Below are positions 43,080 through 54,554 of a stretch of DNA of 64,000 nucleotides, one piece after another. The position numbers and the translations under genes are program-made. The notes beneath the pieces are model-generated. The model did no database searches and was not told where the DNA came from. It worked only from the letters and a program-made list of their open reading frames with translations. Position 1 is the first letter of the stretch; each line of letters begins with the position of its first letter. The DNA lies in contig JBANAY010000003.1 of the NCBI GenBank assembly GCA_037952775.1, forward strand, positions 25,668,001 through 25,732,000, in the 5' to 3' direction. The stretch is from Clonostachys chloroleuca. Taxonomy: Eukaryota; Ascomycota; Sordariomycetes; Hypocreales; Bionectriaceae.

Positions 43080-43667
43080 ATCCAAAAAGGATTTCACCCC
43101 TTTTTCTCTAAATTCTCAGGTTACACCATTCATCTTCACTATTGCGGAATTTAAAAAAAGAAAATCTCCCTCTCTGTCCTTCCAAAATTCCCCTAGTTTC
43201 TAATAATTGAACATTATGCCTTTATTAAGAGATGGAAGCAGCATAATTGACAAGTCTGGAATTGACGTCTCAATCGCCAATGCGACAGCTGTCATCACAA
43301 CAGACATGACTTGTTTGCGCTCCTATTATCAGCACGCAGCGTCAGGCTAGCAAAGAAAGCCTGCCTGCATGGAGAGTAGTTTTCATACTACCCGGTAAAA
43401 GGCTGGGTGAGAAGTGAGGATTCAGAATGCGCAGTCTATATGTAGGATAGATCCTCAAATAACACAACTCAGATTATTGTACAATGAACACATCAAGCTC
43501 AAACCGCGGCCTCTCACATATCCTTCACAGTGATATAAAGGAATAGTAGCTCTCATGCGATAAAATTTCCTCAATTACTCGTTCATTTTCATTTCCCAAC
43601 TTGAATGGGCTATAGCAGCCCCAAGCTAACAGTCTCATCATGAATCCCACACCCCATTTCTACATTT
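43080..43667. other. Convergent 3' spacer
   Basis: AT-rich 3' UTR-type sequence between the GHITM-like gene (+) and msrA (-); no gene. Confidence 0.6.
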
Positions 43668-44331
43668 CTACTGCAAGGGCGGGAAAGGCTGGATGAAGTG
43701 CGTAGGGCACTCGTAGCCCCCCGGCGTCCTCTCGAGGTACCGCTGGTGGTACTCCTCGGCGCTCCACCACTGGCCCGCGGGGGAGATCTCGGTGACGATG
43801 CCGCCCTTCCACCACTGCTCGTTGGCGCGCGCGGTGACGTCGCGGGCCTCGGCCTCCTGCTGCGCGTCGTGGTAGAAGATGGCGGAGCGGTACTGGGGTC
43901 CGCGGTCGGGCCCCTGGCTGTTGAGGGTGGTGGGGTCGTGCGTCTTGTAGAAGAACTCGAGGAGCTGGCGGTAGGTGACCTGCGAGGGGTCAAAGAGGAT
44001 CTCGACAGCTTCGGCGTCTACTCTGGTCAGTTATGCAGTGAGGTTGGAGGAGGGAAGGGGGAGGCGCACGGCCAGTTTTGCCTCCGCAGACGACCTTGTA
44101 GCTGGGGTCGTTGAGGTCGCCGCCCGTGTACCCGACCTTGGCGTCGATGAGGCCCTTGCCGGTGAAGTGCTTGCGGTAGAGGTGCTCGGTGCCCCAGAAG
44201 CAGCCGGAGGCGATGGTGCAGCGCTGGGTGGTTGCGCCGCCTGCGCCGCCGTCCGCGGCGAGGGAGAGGCGGGCGGAGTAGGTGAAGGGGCGGATGAGGC
44301 GTGCGAGGAGGGGAGGTAGGTGGTTAGCCAT
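43668..44331 (-). CDS. msrA: Peptide methionine-S-sulfoxide reductase MsrA
   Basis: Exons 44070-44331 and 43668-44017 give 203 residues. It reduces methionine-S-sulfoxide in proteins and free Met using thioredoxin. The active-site motif is complete: TIASGCFWGTEHLYRKHF, with Cys as nucleophile. Other conserved blocks are KVGYTGGD, YKVVCGGKTGHAEAVEILFD (made by the splice, phase-1 codon C|AC), LLEFFYKTHDPTTLN, GPQYRSAIFYH and the C-terminal EEYHQRYLE. I use ATG 44331. The 105 nt upstream are open in frame but have only a GTG at the far end. The first ~35 residues (LPPLLARLIRPFTYSARLSL) look like a mitochondrial presequence. The intron is 52 nt, with branch-like ATAACTGACC. Confidence 0.94.
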
Positions 44332-45331
44332 GGTTGTGATATTAATTTGAGGAGTCCTTTTTAAAGCTTGGTGTTTAGTATGAGGTGAGAGCTGTTTGCT
44401 GTTGTTTGTGAAGGGAGAATTGGGAGAGGAGCTCACGGTATATGAGGTGCGGACTGCCTGTATGATTGATTTATAACCAGTGGCTTGGGACGTCTAAGCC
44501 TTTTTCTTTCGCCTGCGTATTAGGCTGCGGGATCTAATCTGGGTGTTGACGTGATGGATACCCCGCCAATTTGAGCGTATCTAGTCCCGATGAGATGAGA
44601 TGATGGCAGTGTCACGGTAATAATAAGCTAAACGCAATACGTCTTGCGCAATTGAATGGCGGGGCAGCTCCGAGCCTCGGTGAGAGCTATGTGTACAAGG
44701 GTCTGGTGTTAATTTTGTGAGCAAGTGAGTTCCGCAAATTCTTTGACAGGACATTGAATCAATTTGTCGCGTATATGAAACTCGGGCACTGTGCTGAACC
44801 AAGGAATCTTTTGTATACTCCTTATAGCAATTTGTAACTATCCATTTCGAACTTATGGAGAGAAGACGCTAGAGATTCAGAGGTCATTCCAGAAAGACAA
44901 TGTGGCGGCAACCTACGCTATGCCCTCGGGAATCGGTCGGTTGACGTGATGGAATGTTGCCTATGTGAGAAGAGTTGACATCCATGGATACAGCGTGATG
45001 GGGAGATGAGCTGCAGCTATGGTTCAATTCTTATCACCTGTAATTGTCGTATCAAGTAGCCTTCTTCTGAGATACATATAATGTGGATAATGTCGTCGAT
45101 AAACGCGTCTCGTGATCAGATATACTCATAGCTCATGGTGGTCATTATCTGACCACCTGATACCCTCATATAGGTATACGAGGTAGATCTCCCAACAGTC
45201 TTTCCGACTCAGAAGGTCGTTATAAGTAGGATGGAATTCTGCTGAAATCTCATACCAGTGAATCCATGACTTGGGGGAGTTCTTAGGAGGGCCAAGGCTC
45301 CCTATCACTGGGATACCCGCGATTCTTTTAT

Positions 45332-45389
45332 AGAAGAAGATCGATAGTATTTGAATGTGTAGAAGAAGATCGATGGTAGTTGGATGTGT
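45332..45389 (+). repeat. 29-bp tandem duplication
   Basis: Two adjacent 29-nt copies, each starting AGAAGAAGATCGAT, differ at three positions (A/G, T/G and A/G). It is a simple two-copy tandem duplication in intergenic DNA. Confidence 0.85.
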
Positions 45390-45711
45390 ATGATGAAGTC
45401 CCTAGAAATGGCAAGTGCAAACTCTGAACCTTGTTATGATTTGTCTTGGGGGGTGGCTCGCTTTTAGGCACCATCTAGGCGTTGTATTTATTTCAGGGCT
45501 GTGTTACAAGCTACCTATTTCAGAAACGATGGCCAACAAGACAACTGGAACTTCAACCGATACAATGGCCGGTGAAGTCATTATAGTTACCGTTACAACA
45601 GCCGCGATAAAGATCGCGTAGGAAGCAGAAGAGCATCCACAGAAACCGCCGACGCCAGATTTCCAAGCTACCAAAGGCGGACTATCGACAAGCCATCGCC
45701 GAATTAGCTGA

Positions 45712-46077
45712 AAAGAAAAATGGGCTGGATCCTCAAGGACAAGCTGTTGCATCACTAGGGGGCCTGAGGCTGAGGCTACACTTTTCCCACTCAGTCGCTT
45801 CACTTTCCCTGAGACAGCAATCAATCATACTAAAGAGGAAGAGGACAGTAAGTTTTCCAAAGCGGAGAAGTTACTTAACCGCCCACTTAAGAAGCCAATT
45901 GGGAATACTGAAGCTACAATTGCTATTATTCACAGCCCAGAAGCAGCTTTCTTAACGGCTGGTGGCTTTAATAAAAACAAACTGGAGAACCTGAACCTAT
46001 CAGAGCACAACTGTCGCGATGGGAAGAACTCCTGGGACAATAAAAAGAAGGTACATTTATTTCAACGGCCAGAATGA
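45712..46077 (+). pseudogene. Possible coding relic, no start codon
   Basis: The frame is open for 121 codons between stops but contains no ATG. From 45754 the translation has a protein-like composition (for example ATIAIIHSPEAAFLTAGGFN, then KLENLNLSEHNCRDG) rather than the Arg/Ser bias of shadow frames. I recognise no family. It may be an exon fragment of a decayed gene or chance. Confidence 0.22.
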
Positions 46078-46677
46078 TGACAATCGTTTCCCCGGTAACC
46101 GAAACGACGAATATAACAAGGGACGATGCAGTAAAGATCTATACTGTCGCCGCCTTGAATTCCAGGGCAAGAGGTAGGTAGGTGCTGCCTTGAAAAGCCC
46201 TCACCTTTCTACCTAGCCAAAGACCAGTCTTGTTGTGTTTCGGGGTGCAATGCAGATAGCGTCCCATAAAATATGGCTCCCGAGGTATACATATCCCAGA
46301 GAAATGTCAAGAAGACAGATTAAGGTCAGACAATTGTATTCGCAAATATGTTGCTGCAGCTATTTCATGATGTCGTTGGAAATATATACTTTGAAGCTTC
46401 TTCTACTAAGTGTGCTTCAGTGTCTCTTAAATAGAAAAATAAACTAACTGCAACTCTCAAGGCTGAATAGTAGAGGAATGCTGTCGAAAGTTTCCTTGTC
46501 GGTAAACATGGTCAAAACATTTATGCTGATCCATGTTACCCAGATGCAAAAAATACGATGACGCATAAAAGTCTTGCAGAAGGGAATTGCTCTAAAATGA
46601 ATACTGCTGATTGGTGAAAGGAAAGTATCAAGGGGCGAAACAGCGCATAGTATATGTCTGGAGTAATAGTCAGATCC

Positions 46678-49413
46678 TTATTGGTTATATTCAGGAATTG
46701 TGCCAACCCAGGCACTGAGAGGCTGTAACGTCGACATGGCCTCAAATACGCCTGCATCCAGGCCGTTCGGTTCGGGATTGAACCCTTCCGTTCCATTGAT
46801 AGGCGCTTGAAACAGGAATTCAGTGCCAGTCGGTGGCGGTTGTAAGGGCTCTCCCTGTACGGGAGGGCCATATGCAACTTCGGGCATCTCGGGCATCTCA
46901 GGCATCGAAGCTTCGGAAGGTGTGTTCACCATTGGCAAGATTTGTGAAGTCTGCAAGGCTTGATTGACAGCATTCATATTGATTCCGAGAATGGCGAGCT
47001 CCTTGTTGATAAGATTCAAAGCGCCCCCGAGCACTGACTCTGGTTAGCAGTTTGAAGGACACTTCCCACGGAAAGAAAGAGTCTGGGACTCGAGTAGCAG
47101 ATGGGTTGCCTTACTGGGGCTGTATTTCTTAACTTCGCTAAGAACCCGGATACAGAAGGCTAGTCTGTGAAGCGCGTGGCTGTCTCCCGGGAATGCTTGA
47201 ACCTGTAGAAGATATATTGTAGCCGCAATATAGACCGAGTAAGACACCGAGAGCACACAATACTTAATGCCGAACGTCGAGACAAACAGATTGAAAATGG
47301 CGATGATTGAGGTTGCTGACGTGACGCACTGGAACAGATAGCTGTGCACCGGAGCAGGCTCGCCGTCGGTCTTGACACCCCGAGTCAACATTGGCCTGTA
47401 GAGCAGGATCCTGAACGTATGATAGAGGCAGCTAAATGTGTTAGTTTGGACGGATGGTATGGTACATGCAAGTACGTCAGTAACACCGACTTACTTCATA
47501 GTGACAATGTGCGAAGGAGGTGAAATTGAGGGCAATGCGTTGGGATCAATGCGCAGAAAGAGAGGAAGCTCGTTCCACCACTGCTGGAAGGCTGTTTCTT
47601 GGGTATACAGACACTCCTCGACTTCTTCTACCGTATTTTGGAAGAGAGGGTCATACATATGGACCAGAATCTGATTGAAAATTACGGACAATTGACACAT
47701 GCTCATGAAACACGATGCAGAGTGAGCCGTTGTAGGGGGGTAACTCCCAGCGACATTCCCGGATAGCCCGAAAGGAACCCAAAGATCATTCTCGGCAGAA
47801 TTGTCAACTACACACATCATGTTAGTTGGGGAATGGCACAGGAGAGCGCGGTGTCCCAGGATAGCACTTACACATGGTATGAGGAGGCGACACGGCAGTG
47901 TGCTGGATTGTGGGTGAGCGGCCCAGGTACAGGCTGATCATTTTGTCCCAGAAGTAGCAGCTCCAGAAAAGTCTGCGGCGGATCTCAACGTCCTCATCAC
48001 TGAGGTGAACAGAACCGACATACCTCTCGTTGTCTACACAGATGCCCATGTGGTCCATGAGCCTGAATGCCATGCCACTGTAGGTCCATGCTTGGGTGGC
48101 ATTTCCAAGCCCACTTTCATTGGCGCTGAGCAGTAAAAGGGTCTGAATCGTGGGCACGGTACAAGTGCCGTTGCTAAGCTCATCGAAGACAGAGCTACGT
48201 GCATGTTTGCCAAAGATGGCACCGCCTTGGTACGATTCGTCCAGGATCCTGTTGATGACAGGATTATTTCTGCCCCAGCGAATAGACTGAGAGAGCAAGG
48301 CGTTCAGAAGCGTGTGTGAATAGTATGGACCCATGGACTGCATGTCGCCTGCATGATTTTTAAAAGCAAGGCATTGTTAGCTAAGCCAGATGACGTTCAC
48401 AATGGGAGGGTAATTGTTGCGTACGAGCGAAGGCCGGCCTGTACACGAAGTTAAACAGGGGGTGAACCCAACACCAATGGACATTCAAGAGATGGCGAAA
48501 TGGTTCCTGCTGATGTTAGTCCGAACCACAGAAGCCAGTCATACAATGCGCTCTCAACTCACTGGTATGTCGGAGAGATTTTCCAAAGCACGCTGCTGCC
48601 AGGCATTGGTAACAAGTCTCTCTCTCCGTTGATCGGGTGCCTCAGTGAGAGGCAGGAAATTATTTCCAGGTGTGCTGCGCTCGCTGGGCAAGTGGAAGAA
48701 GCTAGTGGCGCCATGATATGTAACGCCGCCTCGCTCGTCCAACTTGAGCCCCCTGAACTTGCGCGTCATGGAGGGATGATTCTCGGCCGCAAGCCTGGTT
48801 TGCGACGAGACATCATGGGAGCTAAACGAAGGAGGGCTAGAATGTGAGGAGGAGGGGTGGGTAGAGATGGGCGACTTGGAGAGAGTCGCAACATGGTCCT
48901 CGAGTTCCTTGATGCGCTTCTCCAGGCGCTGTGTATAGGAAGTGTCGGGTTACTAGAGCAAGACAAGGTGGTATGCGCCGGTTAACAAGGATCCAACGCG
49001 ATGCGATGTAGCGCGCAGGTAGCACACGACCACGGGGCCTGCCGCAACACAAGATTTTCTTCTAGAACGACTGCACTTACAGCTTGTAGACACACTCTTC
49101 CTGGCGGGATGCACATCGGTTGCACACAGGCTGTTCACCACCGCATTTGACCTATAGTTGGGGGCGCGAGGAGCACTTTGGTAAGCGATTTATTCCGCAG
49201 CAACACACAAACACGGGGCGGAAGGGGAATTATGGGGAAGGCCAGGTGAGACAAGCATATAGACGGACGAATTGAAGGTGGCAGCGCTCTCCAATTGATC
49301 CTGGTCAGGTAGGAGAAGGGTGAAAGAAAAGGAAAAGCTGTGCTCACCTTTCGTCTCCGGCAGGGCTCGCAGGAAAAGGCACTCTTCTTAGTGGCTTTTG
49401 CCGATGTCGACAT
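46678..49413 (-). CDS. Zn(II)2Cys6 fungal transcription factor (Fungal_trans domain)
   Basis: Eight exons on the minus strand: 49348-49413, 49081-49151, 48563-48952, 48425-48506, 47872-48348, 47495-47807, 47115-47431 and 46678-47039, about 692 residues. The Zn cluster is complete and spans exons 1-2: SCEPCRRRKVKCGGEQPVCN then RCASRQEEC (C-x2-C-x6-C-x6-C-x2-C-x6-C). A short coiled coil (TQRLEKRIKELEDHVATL) follows for dimerisation. The middle-homology region has HWCWVHPLFNFVYRPAF, MGPYYSHTLLNALLSQSIRW, YSGMAFRLMDHMGICVD, and EDVEIRRRLFWSCYFWDKMI. The C-terminus is acidic and Pro-rich (MPEMPEMPEV). The type resembles the NirA/XlnR broad group; targets cannot be inferred, and no metabolic gene cluster surrounds it. 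Exon 3 needs one extra base near 48940 to link the zinc cluster to the rest; all other phases agree. Confidence 0.86.
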
Positions 49414-50908
49414 ATCTGGTGTCAAGCGTGATGAAAAGAGAGAGAAGACCAACCCGGGCGGCGGTGGCGGTGATGGCTCACAACACCGTCCATTCCATTC
49501 TCGTGGCCGAGAGAGAGTTCGGTACCTGCTGCGAAAATTCCCCGCGTTCTAATGCCGAGTGCTCGCTGCTGGCCCCCACCACGGTGAGTGAAGCCTGTAA
49601 GTGAGCCCGCGAGCACTTGCCCGGATCCATTTCTGGGTGCCACCCCCTAGGCTCTAGCGAGTTAGAGCCTTATCGGCGGTCGAGCTTAACGCTATTCCTC
49701 GCTAAAGTGGCCGATACAGGCATCGACTCGCGCTGTATGTCACCGATGTTCGCTGCCCACCCCATGGCAAATTTTCCCTCACAGCATCCAGGGGCGCTTC
49801 TAGAATTCTTCAAGAAGCTTAGCCGAGAGAGTGATCCCTTTCGGGATGAGCCAATGGTGACGTCGGTGATTACTCGGTATCCGAGGCAGCCAAACACATT
49901 GATCCTATTGTCATACGGATTTTTTTCCTAACAGCTCCGACAGCCGCAAAAAGGGAACCAGTCCGCGGCCGACCAAGCCTATATACGCTTTTGCCAGTGA
50001 GACCAGGTCTCACTTCAAAATCACCGGCCAGCGAGTTGGCGTTGCTGGGCTTTGCTCATCTAGGCAATGTCTCTTCAGCCGCATGTGCCGTCCCGGAGCT
50101 CCGTGTGATCGGATCTTACGGCAGCCCCCGATCACCGTCCATCTGCCCCGCGTCCGGAGGAGGCCGGCTCATGCGTTTGTGGCCTCTCGGTTGTAGGGGT
50201 AGATGTTTTATACCCCATATTCTGGATGGAAGTTGGCTTTTTGCATGTCAGTTGGACGAGATGGAAGAGCAATTGGAAGAAATACACGTTGGCTGGCCTC
50301 TGAGCACCGGCTATATACTATCAGCGACTCTTGACCCTTGTCTCCGGATCGGAATCAATGTTACACAACAGCGAGAAGAATGTGTTGCCATGTCAGCTTG
50401 GAAATACAGCGCATGAGCAGCGCATTTTGCTCTGCATTATTGAGTTATTGGCTCTGCCCATCTCGGAGACATATTTGGCAGTCTCTAGTCTCGCACTACT
50501 TGCGATAACACACAGGGCCTAGGTTAACAATGTTGTTACAAGAAAAGAATTCGGCATTCTAAGAGATGGAATATTGATTGTAGCAATCTAGAGCCATTTC
50601 GAAAACTTAACATCATGTTTTGGCTGATGGGACTACCTACCTGGTACTGATGTACGCACAATCCTATCTGCAGGTGGCATGCAATCGGCACTAAATAACA
50701 ACAGCTGGAGCAGGATGCTATTATTGCCGACAATCAAAGTAATGCGATACAATGCAGAAGATCCCTTCAAATTTCTTTTTGGTGTTTCTACTAAATTGGC
50801 GCTACTTGGAGTCAAGTTATAGCTGATATATCACATTTCATCAATGCTGCCAATGCAGGGGGTCGCTGTAATATCTTGATGTGGCCAATAAGTCGATAGG
50901 CCTGGATA
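49414..50908. other. Intergenic region, no supported gene
   Basis: 1.5 kb between the start of the regulator gene and the end of the dehydrogenase gene (both on the minus strand). Frames are short and unrecognised. Confidence 0.55.
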
Positions 50909-51804
50909 TTACATTTTACTGGGCATCCTCATTGCTCCATCCAGTCGGATCACGACGCCATTGAGCATAATGTTCTCAATCGCCTGCCTCACCAGCTGGG
51001 CAAACTCGTTTGGCTGGCCGGCCCTTCTGGGGAATTCCATTGCACCCTCCAAGCTTTTCCTAACCTTGTCCGACATCATGCTTGTCATTCGGCTCTCGAA
51101 CAGGCTCGGGGCAATTGTGACAACTCTGATACCATAGCGAGCTAGATCTCGCGCCATTGGCAGCGTCATGGCCGCCACAGCTCCTTTGCTGGCCGAGTAC
51201 GAGACTTGGCCCTTTTGGCCATCGAAGGCCGCTGACGAGGCCACCATGATGACAACACCACGCTCCGAGTCTGGCCCAGACGGCGGGGTCTGTGCAAGTT
51301 GCTCCAGCGACTGTCGGACGAGATCGATAGTCCCACGCAGGTTTACATTGAGAACGAAGTCGAAATCATCCAGGCTGAATGCCGAGCCATCCCGTCCCAA
51401 AATCTACCCTCACTTGTTAGTCTCCATCCAATGGAAAATAAGAATCGGAGCCACCCACAGTCGATGGGGTTGATACACCGGCGGCGGGGATGACGCCGCC
51501 AAGTGCTTTGCCCGTTTCTTTGATCCAGCTAACGGTGCCTTGTACCGCGGCTGTGATGCTCTCGGTTTCGAGGACGTTGCAGACAAAGAATTTGGCCGAG
51601 TCCCCAAGCTCTTTCGCGAACTCGAGACCCTGCTCTTCATTCATGTCCAGGATGGCAACGTTGCCTCCATTGTTGCATATCTCCTCCACGCAGGCTCTCC
51701 CAAGGCCAGACGCTCTATTGCCGAGTCAGCTCCGTGTCACATGTGAACTGAGCTCCGGAAACTTACCCGCCAGAAATAATAAATGTGCGATTTTCAATCT
51801 TCAT
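50909..51804 (-). CDS. Short-chain dehydrogenase, HSD10 / 3-hydroxyacyl-CoA dehydrogenase type-2-like
   Basis: Exons 51767-51804, 51459-51714 and 50909-51403 give 262 residues, the usual SDR length. It starts MKIENRTFIISGGASGLGRA (GxxxGxG nucleotide-binding motif, completed across intron 1). It continues with NVAILDMNEEQG (an Asp at the strand-2 end, which favours NAD(H)), RDGSAFSLDDFDFVLNVNLR, the active-site VASSAAFDGQKGQVSYSASK (Ser, Tyr and Lys) and IRVVTIAPSLFESRM. The strand-4 motif is atypical: NNAG is replaced by IPAAGV. Overall it is closest to the human HSD17B10 type, which acts on short branched 3-hydroxyacyl-CoAs and steroids in mitochondria. No presequence is visible, and the C-terminus PSKM is not a classical PTS1. 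Substrate is inferred. Confidence 0.88.
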
Positions 51805-52672
51805 TTTTACAATTATAGAGTGGTGCCAGTGATGGGATTCTCAAAGAACTAAATTTTAAAAAGATGACAACCTGTTTTAAATGAGGACTTCTGAGGCTGT
51901 CTTGGTTGCAATTCTACCTCGGCACGGCAACGTCATTAGGGGCTCTTCTCAGTAGTACTTAATCCCTACCTGCTGTAAGTCATAGCCCTGTAGCTTTGCA
52001 CTCCCCGCGTCGGATGTCAGCTACAGAATTGTGTTTGACAACGGAAATTACAACGCAGAAATTCTTTGTTAGGTAAACAAAACATAAGCTCATCGTGTCT
52101 GGAAACAATTTGCGTATCCTGCGCAATGACGACCGTGGAGCTGATTTGTTACCTCTACTGTATCACCGATGCGGTCATGCATGTGCTAACCAGGCCGGGG
52201 TACTTTAAAGTGATGCGCTGAACGCCATTTTTGGGGGTCCCAGTTGTATCTTCGAATCTTGATAGGCAGCTTACATAACCAGCAGGGGACCCCTACACCT
52301 TGCCTTGTAATTACTACATGGTATCATCCAGCATTCATCGCCCATGCTCCTTCACCGTTATATTGTTGCGCTACTTGCCCCTGCTCAATACCGTCGTCAC
52401 ATCTGTCTTCAAATTGTCCGATCTGCCCGCATCGTTAGCCAGATACTCAGAAGCACTTCGGATCCCCGGGACCAGGCATGCGAGCGCACCTAACATAAAT
52501 CAATCGGCTTTGCGACACGCTACAACGATGACGAGGCCGCGGCGGTCTTCTGGTGCTAGCGAGGAGAGCGGCGGGACCGCGCCTGAACAGGTTCGCTTCA
52601 CCACCTCGGAAGACGAGGACTTTGCGCAAAACCCGTTTCGCCGGTAGCTGACAGTAGTAGGAGCTTGGTAGC
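51805..52672. other. Divergent spacer; possible N-terminal exon of the Rab gene near its end
   Basis: 868 bp between the SDR start (-) and the first Rab P-loop exon (+). An open frame at 52528-52647 (MTRPRRSSGASEESGGTAPE, ending NPFRR) resembles a disordered N-terminal Rab extension, but joining it to the next exon would need a 28-nt intron, which is too short for fungi. Confidence 0.45.
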
Positions 52673-53769
52673 ATGTATGACTATTTGGCGAAGATTATTT
52701 TATTAGGTCCCAGTGGTACTGGAAAGTAAGAGCCATACCGATCTCCATACGTGATAGCGACGAACCACGACTTCTAACGCCGGCATAACAAAAAGGTCAT
52801 GTTTACTCCACCGATTCGTCAAGAATGAATGGCGGGTATTGTCGTCCCAAACCATCGGTGTCGAATTTGCGAGCAAGATTATCAGAGTTGGAACTGGATC
52901 GCGGCGCAAAAGGATCAAGCTCCAGGTAAGGAAAATAACAAACGGCCTGCTCTGCAACCTGCCTTGCCGGAAGCTGAACAAAGATGTAGCTTTGGGATAC
53001 CGCCGGTACCGAACGATTCCGATCAGTTTCAAGATCATATTACCGCGGCGCCGCCGGCGCCATCTTAGTGTACGACATCGCATCCCACTCTTCGTTTCGA
53101 GCCATCCAGCCCTTCCTCAACGATGCCCGCGCGCTGGCATCGCCCAACCTCAGCCTCATGCTTGTTGGTAACAAGCTCGACCTAATATCCGATCCTCTGG
53201 TGGACACAAGTATATCTTCTACGACGCCTAGTAGTGTAAGCTCAAACGCAACGATAACACCCAGAGACAGTCAATCTTTCTCGACATCAGTTTCGACTAC
53301 CGGGATGGGATCTTTGAGGGAGCACGGCGGTTCACTAAGCGCGGCAACCCACCAAAGAGCGACCATCGCAATGGAGGGCCGCGAGGTATCCGAGATCGAA
53401 GCGACCAGGTGGGCGAGTACGGTGGGCATCTCGGTCGTGACAGAAGCCAGCGCACTAAGCGGGGAGGGCGTCGACGAGATATTTTCACGGCTGGCAGGCA
53501 TGATTCTCACCAAAATCGAGCTCGGAGAGATTGATCCAGATGATCCGATGAGCGGCATCCAATACGGCGACAGCGGCGCATGGAACAACGCTGCTAGTGA
53601 TGGCGGAAGTATCAAGAGCACGATGACCGGGGGAACAGTAGACGAAGGGCCGTCCGGCCTACGAAGACGGCGGAAAGGCAGAAACCGCACGCAGAACTGG
53701 GGTTTTCGGGAGTGGGAGGATGTGTTCACACTTAGCAGTCACCGCAGAAATCGCGGGGGTTGTTGCTGA
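52673..53769 (+). CDS. Rab4-like small GTPase
   Basis: Exons 52673-52725, 52796-52925 and 52990-53769 give about 320 residues. GTPase motifs are in order: P-loop LLGPSGTGKSCLLHRF (joined across intron 1), switch I SQTIGVEFAS, switch II LWDTAGTERFRSVSRSYYRG, the base motif VGNKLDL and a divergent SAL in place of SAK (TEASALSGEGVDEIF). The C-terminus RNRGGCC is a double-Cys geranylgeranylation signal. The effector region and YYRGAAGAILVYDIAS fit the Rab4/Rab14 early-endosome recycling group. Between NKLDL and SAL lies a ~70-residue Ser/Thr-rich insert not found in animal Rab4. Switch II has Thr where Ras-type GTPases have the catalytic Gln. The start may lie further upstream (possible exon 52528-52647), so the N-terminus is provisional. 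Confidence 0.87.
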
Positions 53770-54554
53770 ATTGTCTGCCTCATGCTAAACAGCTTGGTCA
53801 TGAGAAATGGATTTCAAGCTACATCCCTGGTAATCATAAGACGTTGTTTGAACGAGGGTTGTTGGAATTCGGTTGTTTCTTTTTTTATCATTCACTGATA
53901 TGAGCGGGCTGGGCGTTTGGAGATCCATTAAGGGCAGACCTGGAAGTCGAGCTTTTTTTCATTTGCAGGATAGTGGTTATCATGAGCTTGAGACACGGGT
54001 GTACAAAGCAGTTTACTCGAAATACTTTATAATGCAGCCCGGTCAGTCTGACTGGATATCAATTATTACCTCAGTGGCTTTCGTGTCACCTCTCTAGCCC
54101 ACTTCCATTTGTCTCGTCTTTCTCGGATGGCCGGGATAAAGGACAGCGAGATCGAATGTTGGTGGAATCAGTTCACTTGCTCTCGAATTACGGCGGTTTA
54201 AATTCCCGTCGGGAGGCGACTCCGCCCACGTTGTGATGGAGTCACTGGGTGTGGATTGGGGAGCACCAGGATTCTCCAACTGCGAGTACGCATTTAAGCA
54301 GAAGTATATTAAGCCATGTCTGCAGCCACCCAAATGTAACACGACGACCTCATACTCGCACCCCCTCACCTACCCAGACCATCTTGCCCGGCAATTCAAT
54401 TTTCCATCTCAGTCGTCGCCTTTCATTTTTCCTGTCTTGTTTCATCGCTCTGGAGAGCTCGGCTTGCCACTCGTAGCAGCCTTGCCCTTCATTGTTCTTG
54501 CCTCATAGTACATCCTTCATCATCAACGGCCAGCATTTTCCCCCTTCTGTCACC
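53770..54554. other. Intergenic region, promoter of the beta-mannosidase gene
   Basis: No coding region supported. The 200 bases before 54555 are CT-rich leader-like sequence (CCATCTCAGTCGTCGCC). Confidence 0.55.

Larger units (their letters stand above)
44332..46677. other. Gene-poor spacer with a two-copy tandem repeat and a possible relic frame
   Basis: 2.3 kb with no supported gene. Two local items are listed separately: a 29-nt tandem repeat at 45332-45389 and a 121-codon open stretch without ATG at 45712-46077. The rest is AT-rich and featureless to my eye. Confidence 0.5.

Noticed and set aside
52528..52647. First exon of the Rab gene (MTRPRRSSG...NPFRR)
   Set aside because: The composition fits a Rab N-terminal extension, but the join would need a 28-nt intron; kept only as a note.
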